A stretch of DNA of 21,960 bases from positions 1-21,960 of the IMG/VR virus record IMGVR_UViG_3300048834_000287, one strand, 5' to 3'. This document shows, one piece after another, positions 15,174 to 20,495 of this stretch. Position numbers and translations under genes: made by a program. How positions within the stretch are numbered: position 1 is the stretch's first letter; each line of letters starts with the position of its first letter. Origin of the DNA: a virus. Under the pieces are notes generated by a model that worked only from the letters and a program-made list of their open reading frames with translations, was not told where the DNA came from and made no database searches.

Positions 15174-15507
15174 GAGCAACCTCCGTTGCGATGTAGATAA
15201 CCTTGCGGTTCCCGTCATAGGTGACGTGGATGTCGCCCTGGCTGTCAATGCCAACCGTCCTGACACCAGCTCCGAACAGCGAAGGCATCAGATTTGTCAA
15301 ATGCACAGGCCGGATAAGCAACGCCGGATCAGGCACGCGGAACGCAGCTTTGACAGCGTTCTCTTCAGCCTGCTTGCGCTGCGCCTCAATCTCAGCATAG
15401 CGGCGATCTTCCTGCCTGTTGTATTCTTCATACTCCAGGTCAGGCTTCTCCAACCAGCGTCCAACGCTAGCTTCGAACCTGTCAAGCATCCGTGTAAGGA
15501 ATTTCAT
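15163..15507 (-). CDS. Small hypothetical protein, charged helical N-terminus
   Basis: 114 residues. Residues 15-55 are highly charged and helical (EEYNRQEDRRYAEIEAQRKQ), likely a coiled coil. Residues 75-114 form a beta-type region (GVRTVGIDSQGDIHVTYDGN). The start overlaps the stop of the preceding gene (ATGA). Function unknown. Confidence 0.78.
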   Translation of the reverse strand: MKFLTRMLDRFEASVGRWLEKPDLEYEEYNRQEDRRYAEIEAQRKQAEENAVKAAFRVPDPALLIRPVHLTNLMPSLFGAGVRTVGIDSQGDIHVTYDGNRKVIYIATEVAHGT

Positions 15508-15698
15508 TTCTTCACCGCCTCTCTGACCAGTGTCATAATGTAGTCGTGCGGGACACCCGCGCCAAGGCGCCCAGCGACATCCATCTCGGAAATCGCACCG
15601 CGCCCATCCTGCACCGTAACGCTCACAGACCCATCAGGATTCCTGAACAGGTTCAGTGTCGCAAGGTGCGTTGCAAGCTTCGGCGAGCCAACCATCAT
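15504..15698 (-). CDS. Small hypothetical protein
   Basis: 64 residues, with a small beta sheet-like core (PDGSVSVTVQDGRGAISEMDV) and a C-terminal helix. The ATG at 15698 has GGAGGGCGG directly upstream; a second ATG follows at 15695. Both overlap the stop of the preceding gene. No family recognised. Confidence 0.75.
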   Translation of the reverse strand: MMVGSPKLATHLATLNLFRNPDGSVSVTVQDGRGAISEMDVAGRLGAGVPHDYIMTLVREAVKK

Positions 15699-15880
15699 CC
15701 GCCCTCCTTCGTCTCTACGAGCAGAACCGCAGTGTAGAACTGGACGGTGATGTCCTGTCCGAACTGCTCATAGGCAACCTGCCTGTCGTGGCCTTCGACC
15801 AGATAGGACTTACCGTCCTCATGGGTCGTCACCCGCATGAAGTCAAGCGTGTCTCCAGGCATAGGTTTTGCATCAGACAT
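15695..15880 (-). CDS. Small hypothetical protein
   Basis: 61 residues, acidic, with a beta-rich pattern (DTLDFMRVTTHEDGKSYLVE, then ITVQFYTAVLLVETKEGG). The ATG at 15880 has GGAGG 9 bases upstream and follows the stop of the larger gene by 20 bases. Function unknown. Confidence 0.75.
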   Translation of the reverse strand: MSDAKPMPGDTLDFMRVTTHEDGKSYLVEGHDRQVAYEQFGQDITVQFYTAVLLVETKEGG

Positions 15881-15900
15881 TCTCTTTTACCTCCGAGTTG

Positions 15901-16464
15901 TCAAATAATTCGAGCCACTTCCAGTGCAATCATATCCGGCCCATAGACATGCTTCCGAGTCTTGAAGTGCCGCCCAGTGCGCTTCGTGATGCGGTTGATA
16001 TAGACGTTCACCCGGTTCTGCAGCACGCGCGCCTCGGCCATCGTGTGGACCTGCCACACGAGCGATTCCATTGGCTTCAGCTTCAGAAGTGGATACTTGG
16101 CGTCGGCCGGATCCTCAGGTTCGTCAAATTCCACGCCCGCGGCAAGCAACTCCTCGATTTCCTGCGCCATTTCCGGGCTACAGGGGCCGCACCAGGGCGC
16201 GTGCCAAGGGTCTGTGGTGACCACAGGCATTGGCTCAGCTGGCACCAGTGCAGCGCTTGCGGGCTGTGCGGGCACGGGAATCGGGGGCGGTGGCTCAGGT
16301 GCAGGAAAGAACGTCGAAGGGTCAAATTCTGCAGGGTCACCCGTGTAATGCTGCAACTCCCGAGCGGCAACTTGCTGTGCATCTTCGACGCTGGCGATGC
16401 CGATATATTCGGCTTCGTCAAATATCGGCTTGGGCGCTGGTGCGGTAGTCCATTCGTCAGACAT
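15901..16464 (-). CDS. Pro-rich protein with thioredoxin-type WCGPC motif
   Basis: 187 residues. Residues 52-80 are a Pro/Ala linker. Residues 80-138 read PVVTTDPWHAPWCGPCSPEM followed by a helix (AQEIEELLAAG) and DPADAKYPLLKLKP. This resembles the thioredoxin active site (W-A-P-W-C-G-P-C, then the helix, then K-Y and a possible cis-Pro), but the domain is much shorter than thioredoxin. The C-terminal 45 residues are basic (NRITKRTGRHFKTRKHVYG). The ATG at 16464 has GAGGA 8 bases upstream. It is the first gene downstream of the putative origin region. A redox or metal-binding role is possible but unproven. Confidence 0.8.
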   Translation of the reverse strand: MSDEWTTAPAPKPIFDEAEYIGIASVEDAQQVAARELQHYTGDPAEFDPSTFFPAPEPPPPIPVPAQPASAALVPAEPMPVVTTDPWHAPWCGPCSPEMAQEIEELLAAGVEFDEPEDPADAKYPLLKLKPMESLVWQVHTMAEARVLQNRVNVYINRITKRTGRHFKTRKHVYGPDMIALEVARII

Positions 16465-16543
16465 GGTATGTCCTCAACGGGCGAGAGTGCTGGCGCAATG
16501 GTTGCACGGTTCAAATATGGATAGCAAGCTCAAATATTGAGCT

Positions 16544-16597
16544 CGAATTGTCAAATTTTACCCGATTGTCAAAATTAGCCGGAACTGCCAAAATTTT
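16544..16597. repeat. Three tandem CGRATTGTCAAAATT-like repeats
   Basis: Copies centred on the GTCAAA or GCCAAA at 16550, 16568 and 16587, spaced 18 and 19 bases. Read on the minus strand each contains TTGACA or TTGGCA, the consensus -35 box, so they could also serve as promoter elements for the gene at 16464. No good -10 box is at standard spacing. Confidence 0.55.
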
Positions 16598-16598
16598 G

Positions 16599-16780
16599 GG
16601 CTATAAAGCGAGTTGTGTAGCCCTTTAGCAATTTAGCTTAAATAGTCGAGGGGGGTATATACCCGAAAAGCTGTGTAGCCGGCTATAAAGGGGCTATAAG
16701 GCTATAAGGTAGGCAACGGGTTGAGGTTAAAGTGGGTTGTGTAGCCTGCCGATCTTCGAACGCTAAAAGGGGCTATACGG
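16599..16780. repeat. GGCTAYA repeat cluster (iteron-like), eight copies in both orientations
   Basis: Forward GGCTATA copies at 16599-16608, 16681-16690, 16692-16701, 16700-16709 and 16771-16780. Reverse copies (TGTGTAGCC, i.e. GGCTACACA) at 16614-16622, 16672-16680 and 16738-16746. Pairs in opposite orientation make inverted repeats such as GGGCTA...TAGCCC (16598-16623). An exact match to the last copy (GGCTATACGG) occurs inverted at 20205-20214. Confidence 0.7.
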
Positions 16781-16929
16781 CATTTCTCACATTGCTGTTA
16801 AAGTGTTAAAACTGTTAATTTTTACACCCTATAGGGGTCCCCTAAATCCCTACTATTCGAGCCAACCTTGCGCTAGTTTTCGAACTACAGATGCTTCGGA
16901 TAACAGTGTGCATCCACTCTAATTGCATT

Positions 16930-16938
16930 ATATCCACA
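16930..16938 (+). promoter_or_regulatory. Near-consensus DnaA box
   Basis: ATATCCACA differs from the DnaA box consensus TTATCCACA in one position. A single box is weak evidence alone but fits the other origin-like signs nearby. Confidence 0.3.
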
Positions 16939-17020
16939 ATTAGGCCTTGCGATGCGGTTGCCCGGCGTGCTAGGGTGCAGCTAGGAACCTTTGAACCTTG
17001 GATACTGAATCTGAACCTTC

Positions 17021-17087
17021 GGAGACGTCGGCCTTTCCGACTGCCTAAGTTACTGGCGATTGGGATGTAACTCTAGCTGACGTCTCC
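17021..17087. repeat. 67-base inverted-repeat element with two inner hairpins
   Basis: Outer arms GGAGACGTC (17021-17029) and GACGTCTCC (17079-17087) are perfectly complementary. Inside are GTCGG/CCGAC (17027-17041, sharing three bases with the outer arm) and AGTTAC/GTAACT (17048-17072). The fold is a three-way junction possible on either strand. No tRNA features (T-loop, anticodon arm) are present. Confidence 0.6.
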
Positions 17088-17189
17088 ACTACACCCCGAA
17101 CCGCCACAGGGCGAGAAGTAGCCGCCACACCCCTCTCCACTATAGGGGTGATGCCAAATTAGCCGACGCTCTTTGATAACTTTGATGCT

Positions 17190-17247
17190 GACCGCCAGCC
17201 TGCCGAGCTCGATAGCTTTCTACATCTGCAGATGTCTATTGGCGGTC
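17190..17247. repeat. 58-base inverted-repeat element around a 14-bp palindrome
   Basis: Outer arms GACCGCCA (17190-17197) and TGGCGGTC (17240-17247) are perfectly complementary. Inside lies the perfect palindrome ACATCTGCAGATGT (17222-17235). The structure parallels the element at 17021-17087. Confidence 0.55.
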
Positions 17248-17362
17248 GTGCGCGCTGCATCCGCGAACCTCGAGGTTGTGGTCATGCACGGGGTCAGTCC
17301 CCTGCTCACGAGTTCACCCCGCCAGCTGTGTCTGCTAGCGGGGTCAACTGGTGCGGGTCAGG

Positions 17363-17608
17363 TTAGCAGTGGATGTTCACCTTCTTCCAGGTGCCCGCGC
17401 TGTAGGTCTCAAGCCAGATCGAGTGCAACCGGACCGGGGGGAGCGCCCCCGGCAGGTTGTGCGTCCGCGCGAACTTGATAAGCTGTCCCTCACCCGCTGC
17501 TTCAACCGCAGCGCGCGCCTCCTGCTCGTCAGAGTAGTCCTTGGACTGCACCGTCTCGGCGTAGCGCCCAGGGGTCCAGGTGCGAGCGTCGTATACCGGG
17601 GCCAACAT
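17363..17608 (-). CDS. Small hypothetical protein, last of a five-gene coupled cassette
   Basis: 81 residues. It opens MLAPVYDARTWTPGRYAE and has a charged helix (SDEQEARAAVEAAGEG) and a C-terminal beta stretch (SIWLETYSAGTWKKV), which reads like a small alpha-beta domain. The ATG at 17608 overlaps the upstream stop (TGATG) and has GGAGGG 9 bases upstream; a GTG at 17617 is in frame but too close to that site. A hairpin (17332-17369) overlaps its end. Function unknown. Confidence 0.78.
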   Translation of the reverse strand: MLAPVYDARTWTPGRYAETVQSKDYSDEQEARAAVEAAGEGQLIKFARTHNLPGALPPVRLHSIWLETYSAGTWKKVNIHC

Positions 17609-17793
17609 CACTGCCACCCTCCGATGCGCCCCTGGAGCACAACCCGCAACGGGGGTTCCTGCTCCCGCAGCTTGCGCTCCAGCTCAGCCGCCTCAGCGCG
17701 CGCCGCAGCACGCTCAGCGGGGGTGTATTCGGGGTGACGCGCCTCTTCCCGCAGGATTGCGAGCTTGCGGTGCAGGTCTTGGGTCGGGCTCAT
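17608..17793 (-). CDS. Small helical coiled-coil protein
   Basis: 61 residues, almost entirely helical and charged (LHRKLAILREEARHPEYTPA, then a run of Ala/Glu/Arg: ARAEAAELERKLREQE). The ATG at 17793 overlaps the upstream stop (ATGA) and has GGAGGAA 7 bases upstream. Likely a short coiled coil. No function can be named. Confidence 0.75.
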   Translation of the reverse strand: MSPTQDLHRKLAILREEARHPEYTPAERAAARAEAAELERKLREQEPPLRVVLQGRIGGWQ

Positions 17794-18014
17794 TGTGCTT
17801 CCTCCGGTTCGCAGGTGTAGGTGGCGGGCGCAGTGGTGTAGCGCTGCAAGGTCCAAGCGACCTCTTCGCAGTCCTCGGGGGTGTCGTATGCTGCGACCAG
17901 CACGTCAACCTCGGGGGTGCTGAATACCAGCACGGTGGCGGGGTGGGCGTTGGCAACCGTAGCGGTTGCAAGCAGACCGCTCAACGCGGTCAGTGGTCCA
18001 AGGTGCTTCAGCAT
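17790..18014 (-). CDS. Small exported protein with signal peptide
   Basis: 74 residues. The N-terminus MLKHLGPLTALSGLLATATV then ANA-HP is a standard Sec signal peptide with probable cleavage after VANA (about residue 24). The mature part is about 50 acidic residues with two Cys (EDCEEV and YTCEPE) that could form a disulfide in the periplasm. The ATG at 18014 overlaps the upstream stop (TGATG) and has GGAAGGA about 7 bases upstream. A phage-encoded envelope factor, for example one altering the cell surface or excluding other phages, is conceivable but unproven. Confidence 0.78.
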   Translation of the reverse strand: MLKHLGPLTALSGLLATATVANAHPATVLVFSTPEVDVLVAAYDTPEDCEEVAWTLQRYTTAPATYTCEPEEAQ

Positions 18015-18259
18015 CAGTTTTCCTTCCATTCATGCCCGGGGCCCAGCGCCCTGGAGCTCATGTGGTATGCGTTGCAGTCGTAGATGTCCAAGACCTCCTT
18101 TGCGCAGAAGTCCTCGGGGAAATATGACGTGTATTCCCCAGCGATCATCCGGTCGTGGTCCCGGAAGGTGACAACGTTGTCGTCATGCAGGACAGCGACA
18201 ATGCGCTGCCCCTGGGCGGTGTAGCGCCGCCCGGTGTTGAACTGAATACGCTTCTGCAT
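18014..18259 (-). CDS. Small hypothetical protein
   Basis: 81 residues, opening MQKRIQFNTGRRYTAQGQRI, then AVLHDDNVVTFRDHDR, a pattern of a small beta fold, then a helical acidic part (FPEDFCAKEVLDIYDCNAYH). The start overlaps the stop of the 35-residue gene (TGATG), so it is probably translated by coupling; there is no strong separate Shine-Dalgarno site. Family unknown. Confidence 0.75.
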   Translation of the reverse strand: MQKRIQFNTGRRYTAQGQRIVAVLHDDNVVTFRDHDRMIAGEYTSYFPEDFCAKEVLDIYDCNAYHMSSRALGPGHEWKEN

Positions 18260-18366
18260 CACAGCCACCGCGACGTGACGGTTGCAAACGTAGCGGACGC
18301 AATGACCGCACCGAGCACAAGCGCGGCGGGGTATGCGCGGAGGTATTCCATAGCGAGTTCGAACAT
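18259..18366 (-). CDS. 35-residue single-pass membrane peptide
   Basis: The ATG at 18366 has AGGAG 6-7 bases upstream and the frame runs to a TGA at 18259-18261 that overlaps the next ATG. The peptide begins MFELAMEYLRAYPAALVLGA and ends in TSRWL. Residues 13-30 (PAALVLGAVIASATFATV) form one hydrophobic segment with charged ends, so it should sit in the inner membrane. Short length would hide it from most gene callers. It is the first gene of the five-gene cassette and has its own promoter and leader motif, which supports it strongly. Confidence 0.72.
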   Translation of the reverse strand: MFELAMEYLRAYPAALVLGAVIASATFATVTSRWL

Positions 18367-18390
18367 TGGTAGCTCCTACTTGATGTGGCG

Positions 18391-18414
18391 GGTGAGTCAA
18401 ACCTCCCCGTGCTT
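18391..18414 (-). promoter_or_regulatory. Shared leader motif, copy 2
   Basis: Forward strand GGTGAGTCAAACCTCCCCGT; the transcribed strand reads ACGGGGAGGTTTGACTCACC. It lies directly after the -10 box at 18417-18422 and about 25 bases before the ATG at 18366. Confidence 0.55.
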
Positions 18415-18416
18415 AC

Positions 18417-18445
18417 AAGGTAAGCCCTCGGCCGACCGATAACAA
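18417..18445 (-). promoter_or_regulatory. Predicted sigma70 promoter of the five-gene cassette
   Basis: On the minus strand: -35 TTGTTA (18440-18445), a 17-base spacer, -10 TACCTT (18417-18422). The sequence GCCCTTGTTAT at the -35 matches those at 620-647 and 19608-19636 in 10 of 11 bases. Confidence 0.5.
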
Positions 18446-18484
18446 GGGCTGTCGAACGGAAAAGTTAGCTCACCTGACGACAAA

Positions 18485-18502
18485 GGGCGCCCGAAGGCGC
18501 CC
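18485..18502 (-). terminator. Predicted Rho-independent terminator after the zinc-ribbon gene
   Basis: On the minus strand GGGCGCC, loop TTCG, GGCGCCC, then TTTGTCG: a perfect 7-bp GC stem with a stable tetraloop and a short U-run. It lies 24 bases past the stop at 18526, and separates this gene from the cassette promoter. Confidence 0.6.
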
Positions 18503-18525
18503 GATGTGCTTTGCGCGGGTTGTGG

Positions 18526-19269
18526 TCAGTTACCGGCGTCGGGTTCCGGGGTGCTGGCAAGCTTCTCGTCAGCTTCGGCGTTGCGCGCTGCTTCGTGCTG
18601 GGCCAGCTGCTCCTCGGCGGTCGGTGCAGCCCACTTCTTCCAACGGTAAAACTCGATCGTCGCGTTGTTGACGTTCCACTGCATGGTTGCAGCGTGCTCC
18701 TTCACCTGCTTCACCGTCAGCGGGGTATCGGGGTTCAGCGCTTGCATCTCAGCACAAGCATCCCAAACGCTGCGGCACGCGCCACCGATGCTCGGCTGTT
18801 TGATACCGTTGCGCATCACCCGGTCCTTTTCGATCTTCAGCCCGGTTCCTTTGATCTCCTTCGTGCTCGGCTTGCGGGGGGCAACGTAGGGTTCGCGCAC
18901 ATCGCCCCACTGTCCGCCGCACCCCATGCACTCCCAGTGCGCAACCATCCCTTCCTGGTGCAGCGTCACCCCGGGCTTGTTCGCAGCCTCGTCGTCCCGG
19001 GAAACAACCCCGTTGTCGAAGTGGTTGATACCGCAGTGCGGGCACACAGCGGTTTCAGCGCTTTCCCCCTCGCCGAACTCACCCAAAGAAGCGAGGTAGC
19101 TCGCACGGTCCGCAAGCGCCGCTTCGTCCGCTGCACGCTGGGCGCTCAGCGCAGCATGGTGAGCGCTCAGCGCGGCCCGCATGTTGTCGTTGCTCATCCC
19201 ACCGTAGGAGATGCGGGCGTCCTTGCAGGCTGCGCGAAGGGTGGCTTTGTTCATCGAAGCGAAGTCCAT
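18526..19269 (-). CDS. Zinc-ribbon protein with SAP/HeH-like N-terminus and shared C-terminal domain
   Basis: 247 residues. Residues 5-38 (MNKATLRAACKDARISYGGM, then NDNMRAAL) resemble SAP or HeH-type DNA-binding helices. Residues 76-79 (CPHC) and 114-117 (CMGC) form a two-knuckle zinc ribbon. Residues 154-213 share the frame NGI..P...C...W...N...RWKKW with the Ala/Lys-rich protein at 19-573. The pattern suggests a nucleic-acid-binding protein, but the role is unknown. The ATG at 19269 has AGGAG 8 bases upstream. The in-frame start at 19344 would add 25 residues rich in Arg and Thr with no matching site. Confidence 0.85.
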   Translation of the reverse strand: MDFASMNKATLRAACKDARISYGGMSNDNMRAALSAHHAALSAQRAADEAALADRASYLASLGEFGEGESAETAVCPHCGINHFDNGVVSRDDEAANKPGVTLHQEGMVAHWECMGCGGQWGDVREPYVAPRKPSTKEIKGTGLKIEKDRVMRNGIKQPSIGGACRSVWDACAEMQALNPDTPLTVKQVKEHAATMQWNVNNATIEFYRWKKWAAPTAEEQLAQHEAARNAEADEKLASTPEPDAGN

Positions 19270-19354
19270 AGTAGTTCTCCTATCTTGCACCGTAGGGGTG
19301 CGGGTTATGCTGCGCAGGTGCAGCGGAATGGAGGTGCAGCGCACCCCCTAACCG

Positions 19355-19558
19355 CTACACCTCCGACATGCGCTTCAACCATGCACGGAAATGCGCACGG
19401 TCCAGTTCCGTGCATTGGGTGCGGTTGTAACCCCGCACCATGTTGCGGAAGCGCAGCGCGCTAGCAAGGGTTTCGACGCAACCGCTGTTTTCGGCGCTTG
19501 CGACGTAAGCGTCGGCTTCGGCAAAGCGCAGCGGGACGGGACGGGTAGCTTGCAACAT
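19355..19558 (-). CDS. Small hypothetical protein
   Basis: 67 residues, mostly helical (RFAEADAYVASAENSGCVET, then a basic end FRAWLKRMSEV). I chose the ATG at 19558, which has AAAGGTG 7 bases upstream and follows a promoter with leader motif. An in-frame start at 19630 would run through the promoter. Function unknown. Confidence 0.75.
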   Translation of the reverse strand: MLQATRPVPLRFAEADAYVASAENSGCVETLASALRFRNMVRGYNRTQCTELDRAHFRAWLKRMSEV

Positions 19559-19580
19559 GGGTAGCACCTTTCGAGCTAGG

Positions 19581-19600
19581 GGTGAGCCAACCTCCCCCCA
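19581..19600 (-). promoter_or_regulatory. Shared leader motif, copy 3
   Basis: Forward strand GGTGAGCCAACCTCCCCCCA; the transcribed strand reads GGGGAGGTTGGCTCACC. It begins just after the -10 box at 19608-19613. Confidence 0.55.
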
Positions 19601-19607
19601 CTCCACT

Positions 19608-19636
19608 AACATAGTTCCAGCTGGACCCAATTACAA
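19608..19636 (-). promoter_or_regulatory. Predicted sigma70 promoter for the 67-residue gene
   Basis: On the minus strand: -35 TTGTAA (19631-19636), a 17-base spacer, -10 TATGTT (19608-19613). The best promoter match in the window; its GCCCTTGTAATTG is identical to the promoter at 620-647. Confidence 0.55.
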
Positions 19637-19639
19637 GGG

Positions 19640-20284
19640 CAATGGTGGGATTTTTCCCACTATTTTTAGGTCGACCGGATGTAGTGGTTTGCAATGTTTG
19701 CAGCCCAAGCTCTTGTGTGGGGCCCTATAGGTTGGGCCGACCCAGGTCGTAGCCCATACGAAAAAACCCGATTTGCCACGTGGTGCCGGCTAACCCCTTA
19801 CTCGCCCCAAGGGTCAAGGGACCGCAGACCTACGCTGTAGCGGCCCCTTATGGGCTGTGCTGGCAGACCTACCCCTTGCAAGGGGTGCGCTTGCTTGTGC
19901 CCAGGCAGCATCTATGCTGCTGTGCAGCATCATGGTGATGGGTGCTGCTGTGCAGGGGTAAGTGGTGCTGCTGCTTGGGTGCTAGTGGATGCCCATCCAT
20001 ACATATGCCTAGATGGATATGTGTTGTCCATGGTGTTACACTATAACAGCTAGGCCGTCAGGCAGGTGTCGCCTCGAGATGGGGCCGGCCACGTCCCCCT
20101 CCTCCCTCTGTGGTCCGACGACGATTCTCGCGATCCGAGCCCGACCAGCCTCTCGCGGTTTTTCGTTATATCTAACCCTAGTCTGCCCTAGTTCTGATTG
20201 TTTGCCGTATAGCCGGGGGTAGGCTAAGTTCTGTGCAAATCGCTCACCCCGAGCAAAAAATAGCGCGCGCCCCTAATTCTGAGT
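19640..20284. other. 0.65-kb gene-free region with palindromes and GCTGCTG repeats
   Basis: No reading frame here looks like a gene. Contents: CCCTATAGG (19723-19731); a perfect 16-bp palindrome ACCCCTTGCAAGGGGT (19871-19886); an imperfect hairpin GCAGCAT-CT-ATGCTGC (19905-19920); two exact copies of TGCTGCTGTGCAG (19915-19927, 19943-19955); an inverted GGCTATACGG (20205-20214); and a T6 run on the minus strand (about 20255-20260) that may belong to a terminator of the gene ending at 20285 or its neighbours. It may hold operators, a small RNA or a second origin-like site; nothing decides between them. Confidence 0.45.
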
Positions 20285-20494
20285 TTATCTAACTTTGCCT
20301 GTGGGTCCTTTGAGCAGTGAAAGCGCCTCTTCACCGCTAAAGCCATGCACAAGGAGAAGACCAAGAGCAGTTCCAAGGCAGTTCTCACAGTCTTCAGGCT
20401 TGCCACCGACTGTGTTGCTGCAACCTTTTCTGAATTCAAGCACAATGTCGTCTGGTGACATGGCAGGAACACCGAGTTCAGCAGGTGTGGTCAT
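20285..20494 (-). CDS. Small hypothetical protein with three clustered cysteines
   Basis: 69 residues. CSNTVGGKPEDCENC at about 25-39 holds three Cys, and a hydrophobic helix follows (LGTALGLLLVHGF). One transmembrane segment is not convincing. The ATG at 20494 has GGAGG 7 bases upstream and lies 2 bases before the end of the upstream gene. Function unknown. Confidence 0.75.
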   Translation of the reverse strand: MTTPAELGVPAMSPDDIVLEFRKGCSNTVGGKPEDCENCLGTALGLLLVHGFSGEEALSLLKGPTGKVR

Positions 20495-20495
20495 G

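Larger units (their letters stand above)
16465..17362. other. 0.9-kb gene-free, repeat-rich region: candidate replication origin or control region
   Basis: No convincing gene is present on either strand. From left to right it holds TCAAATAT and TTGTCAAA repeats, a GGCTAYA repeat cluster, a 12-bp palindrome GGGTATATACCC (16653-16664), tandem TGTTAA repeats (16796-16818), CCCTATAGGG (16827-16836), a near-consensus DnaA box (16930-16938, ATATCCACA), three GAACCTT repeats (16984-17020) and two large inverted-repeat structures. Base composition is visibly richer in AT than the genes up to about 16950. The content fits a phage origin, but transcription control cannot be excluded. Confidence 0.55.

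Noticed and set aside
14500-15543. Long plus-strand reading frame of 347 codons
   Set aside because: It runs antisense across several well-supported small genes with good ribosome sites, and its protein has no domain-like pattern. Similar long antisense frames elsewhere (e.g. 18511-19464, 4961-5905, 3063-3815) are explained by GC-rich codon use of the minus-strand genes.
16599-16780. Possible CRISPR-like array
   Set aside because: The repeated units are about 10 bases, unevenly spaced and in both orientations, unlike CRISPR repeats with uniform spacers.
17021-17087. tRNA gene
   Set aside because: There is no acceptor stem of 7 bp with CCA context, no T-loop sequence GTTCRA, and only two inner hairpins, so it is described only as a structured element.
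19850-20053. Plus-strand frame of 67 codons rich in Cys
   Set aside because: No ribosome site, composition follows GCTGCTG repeats, and all confident genes are on the other strand.
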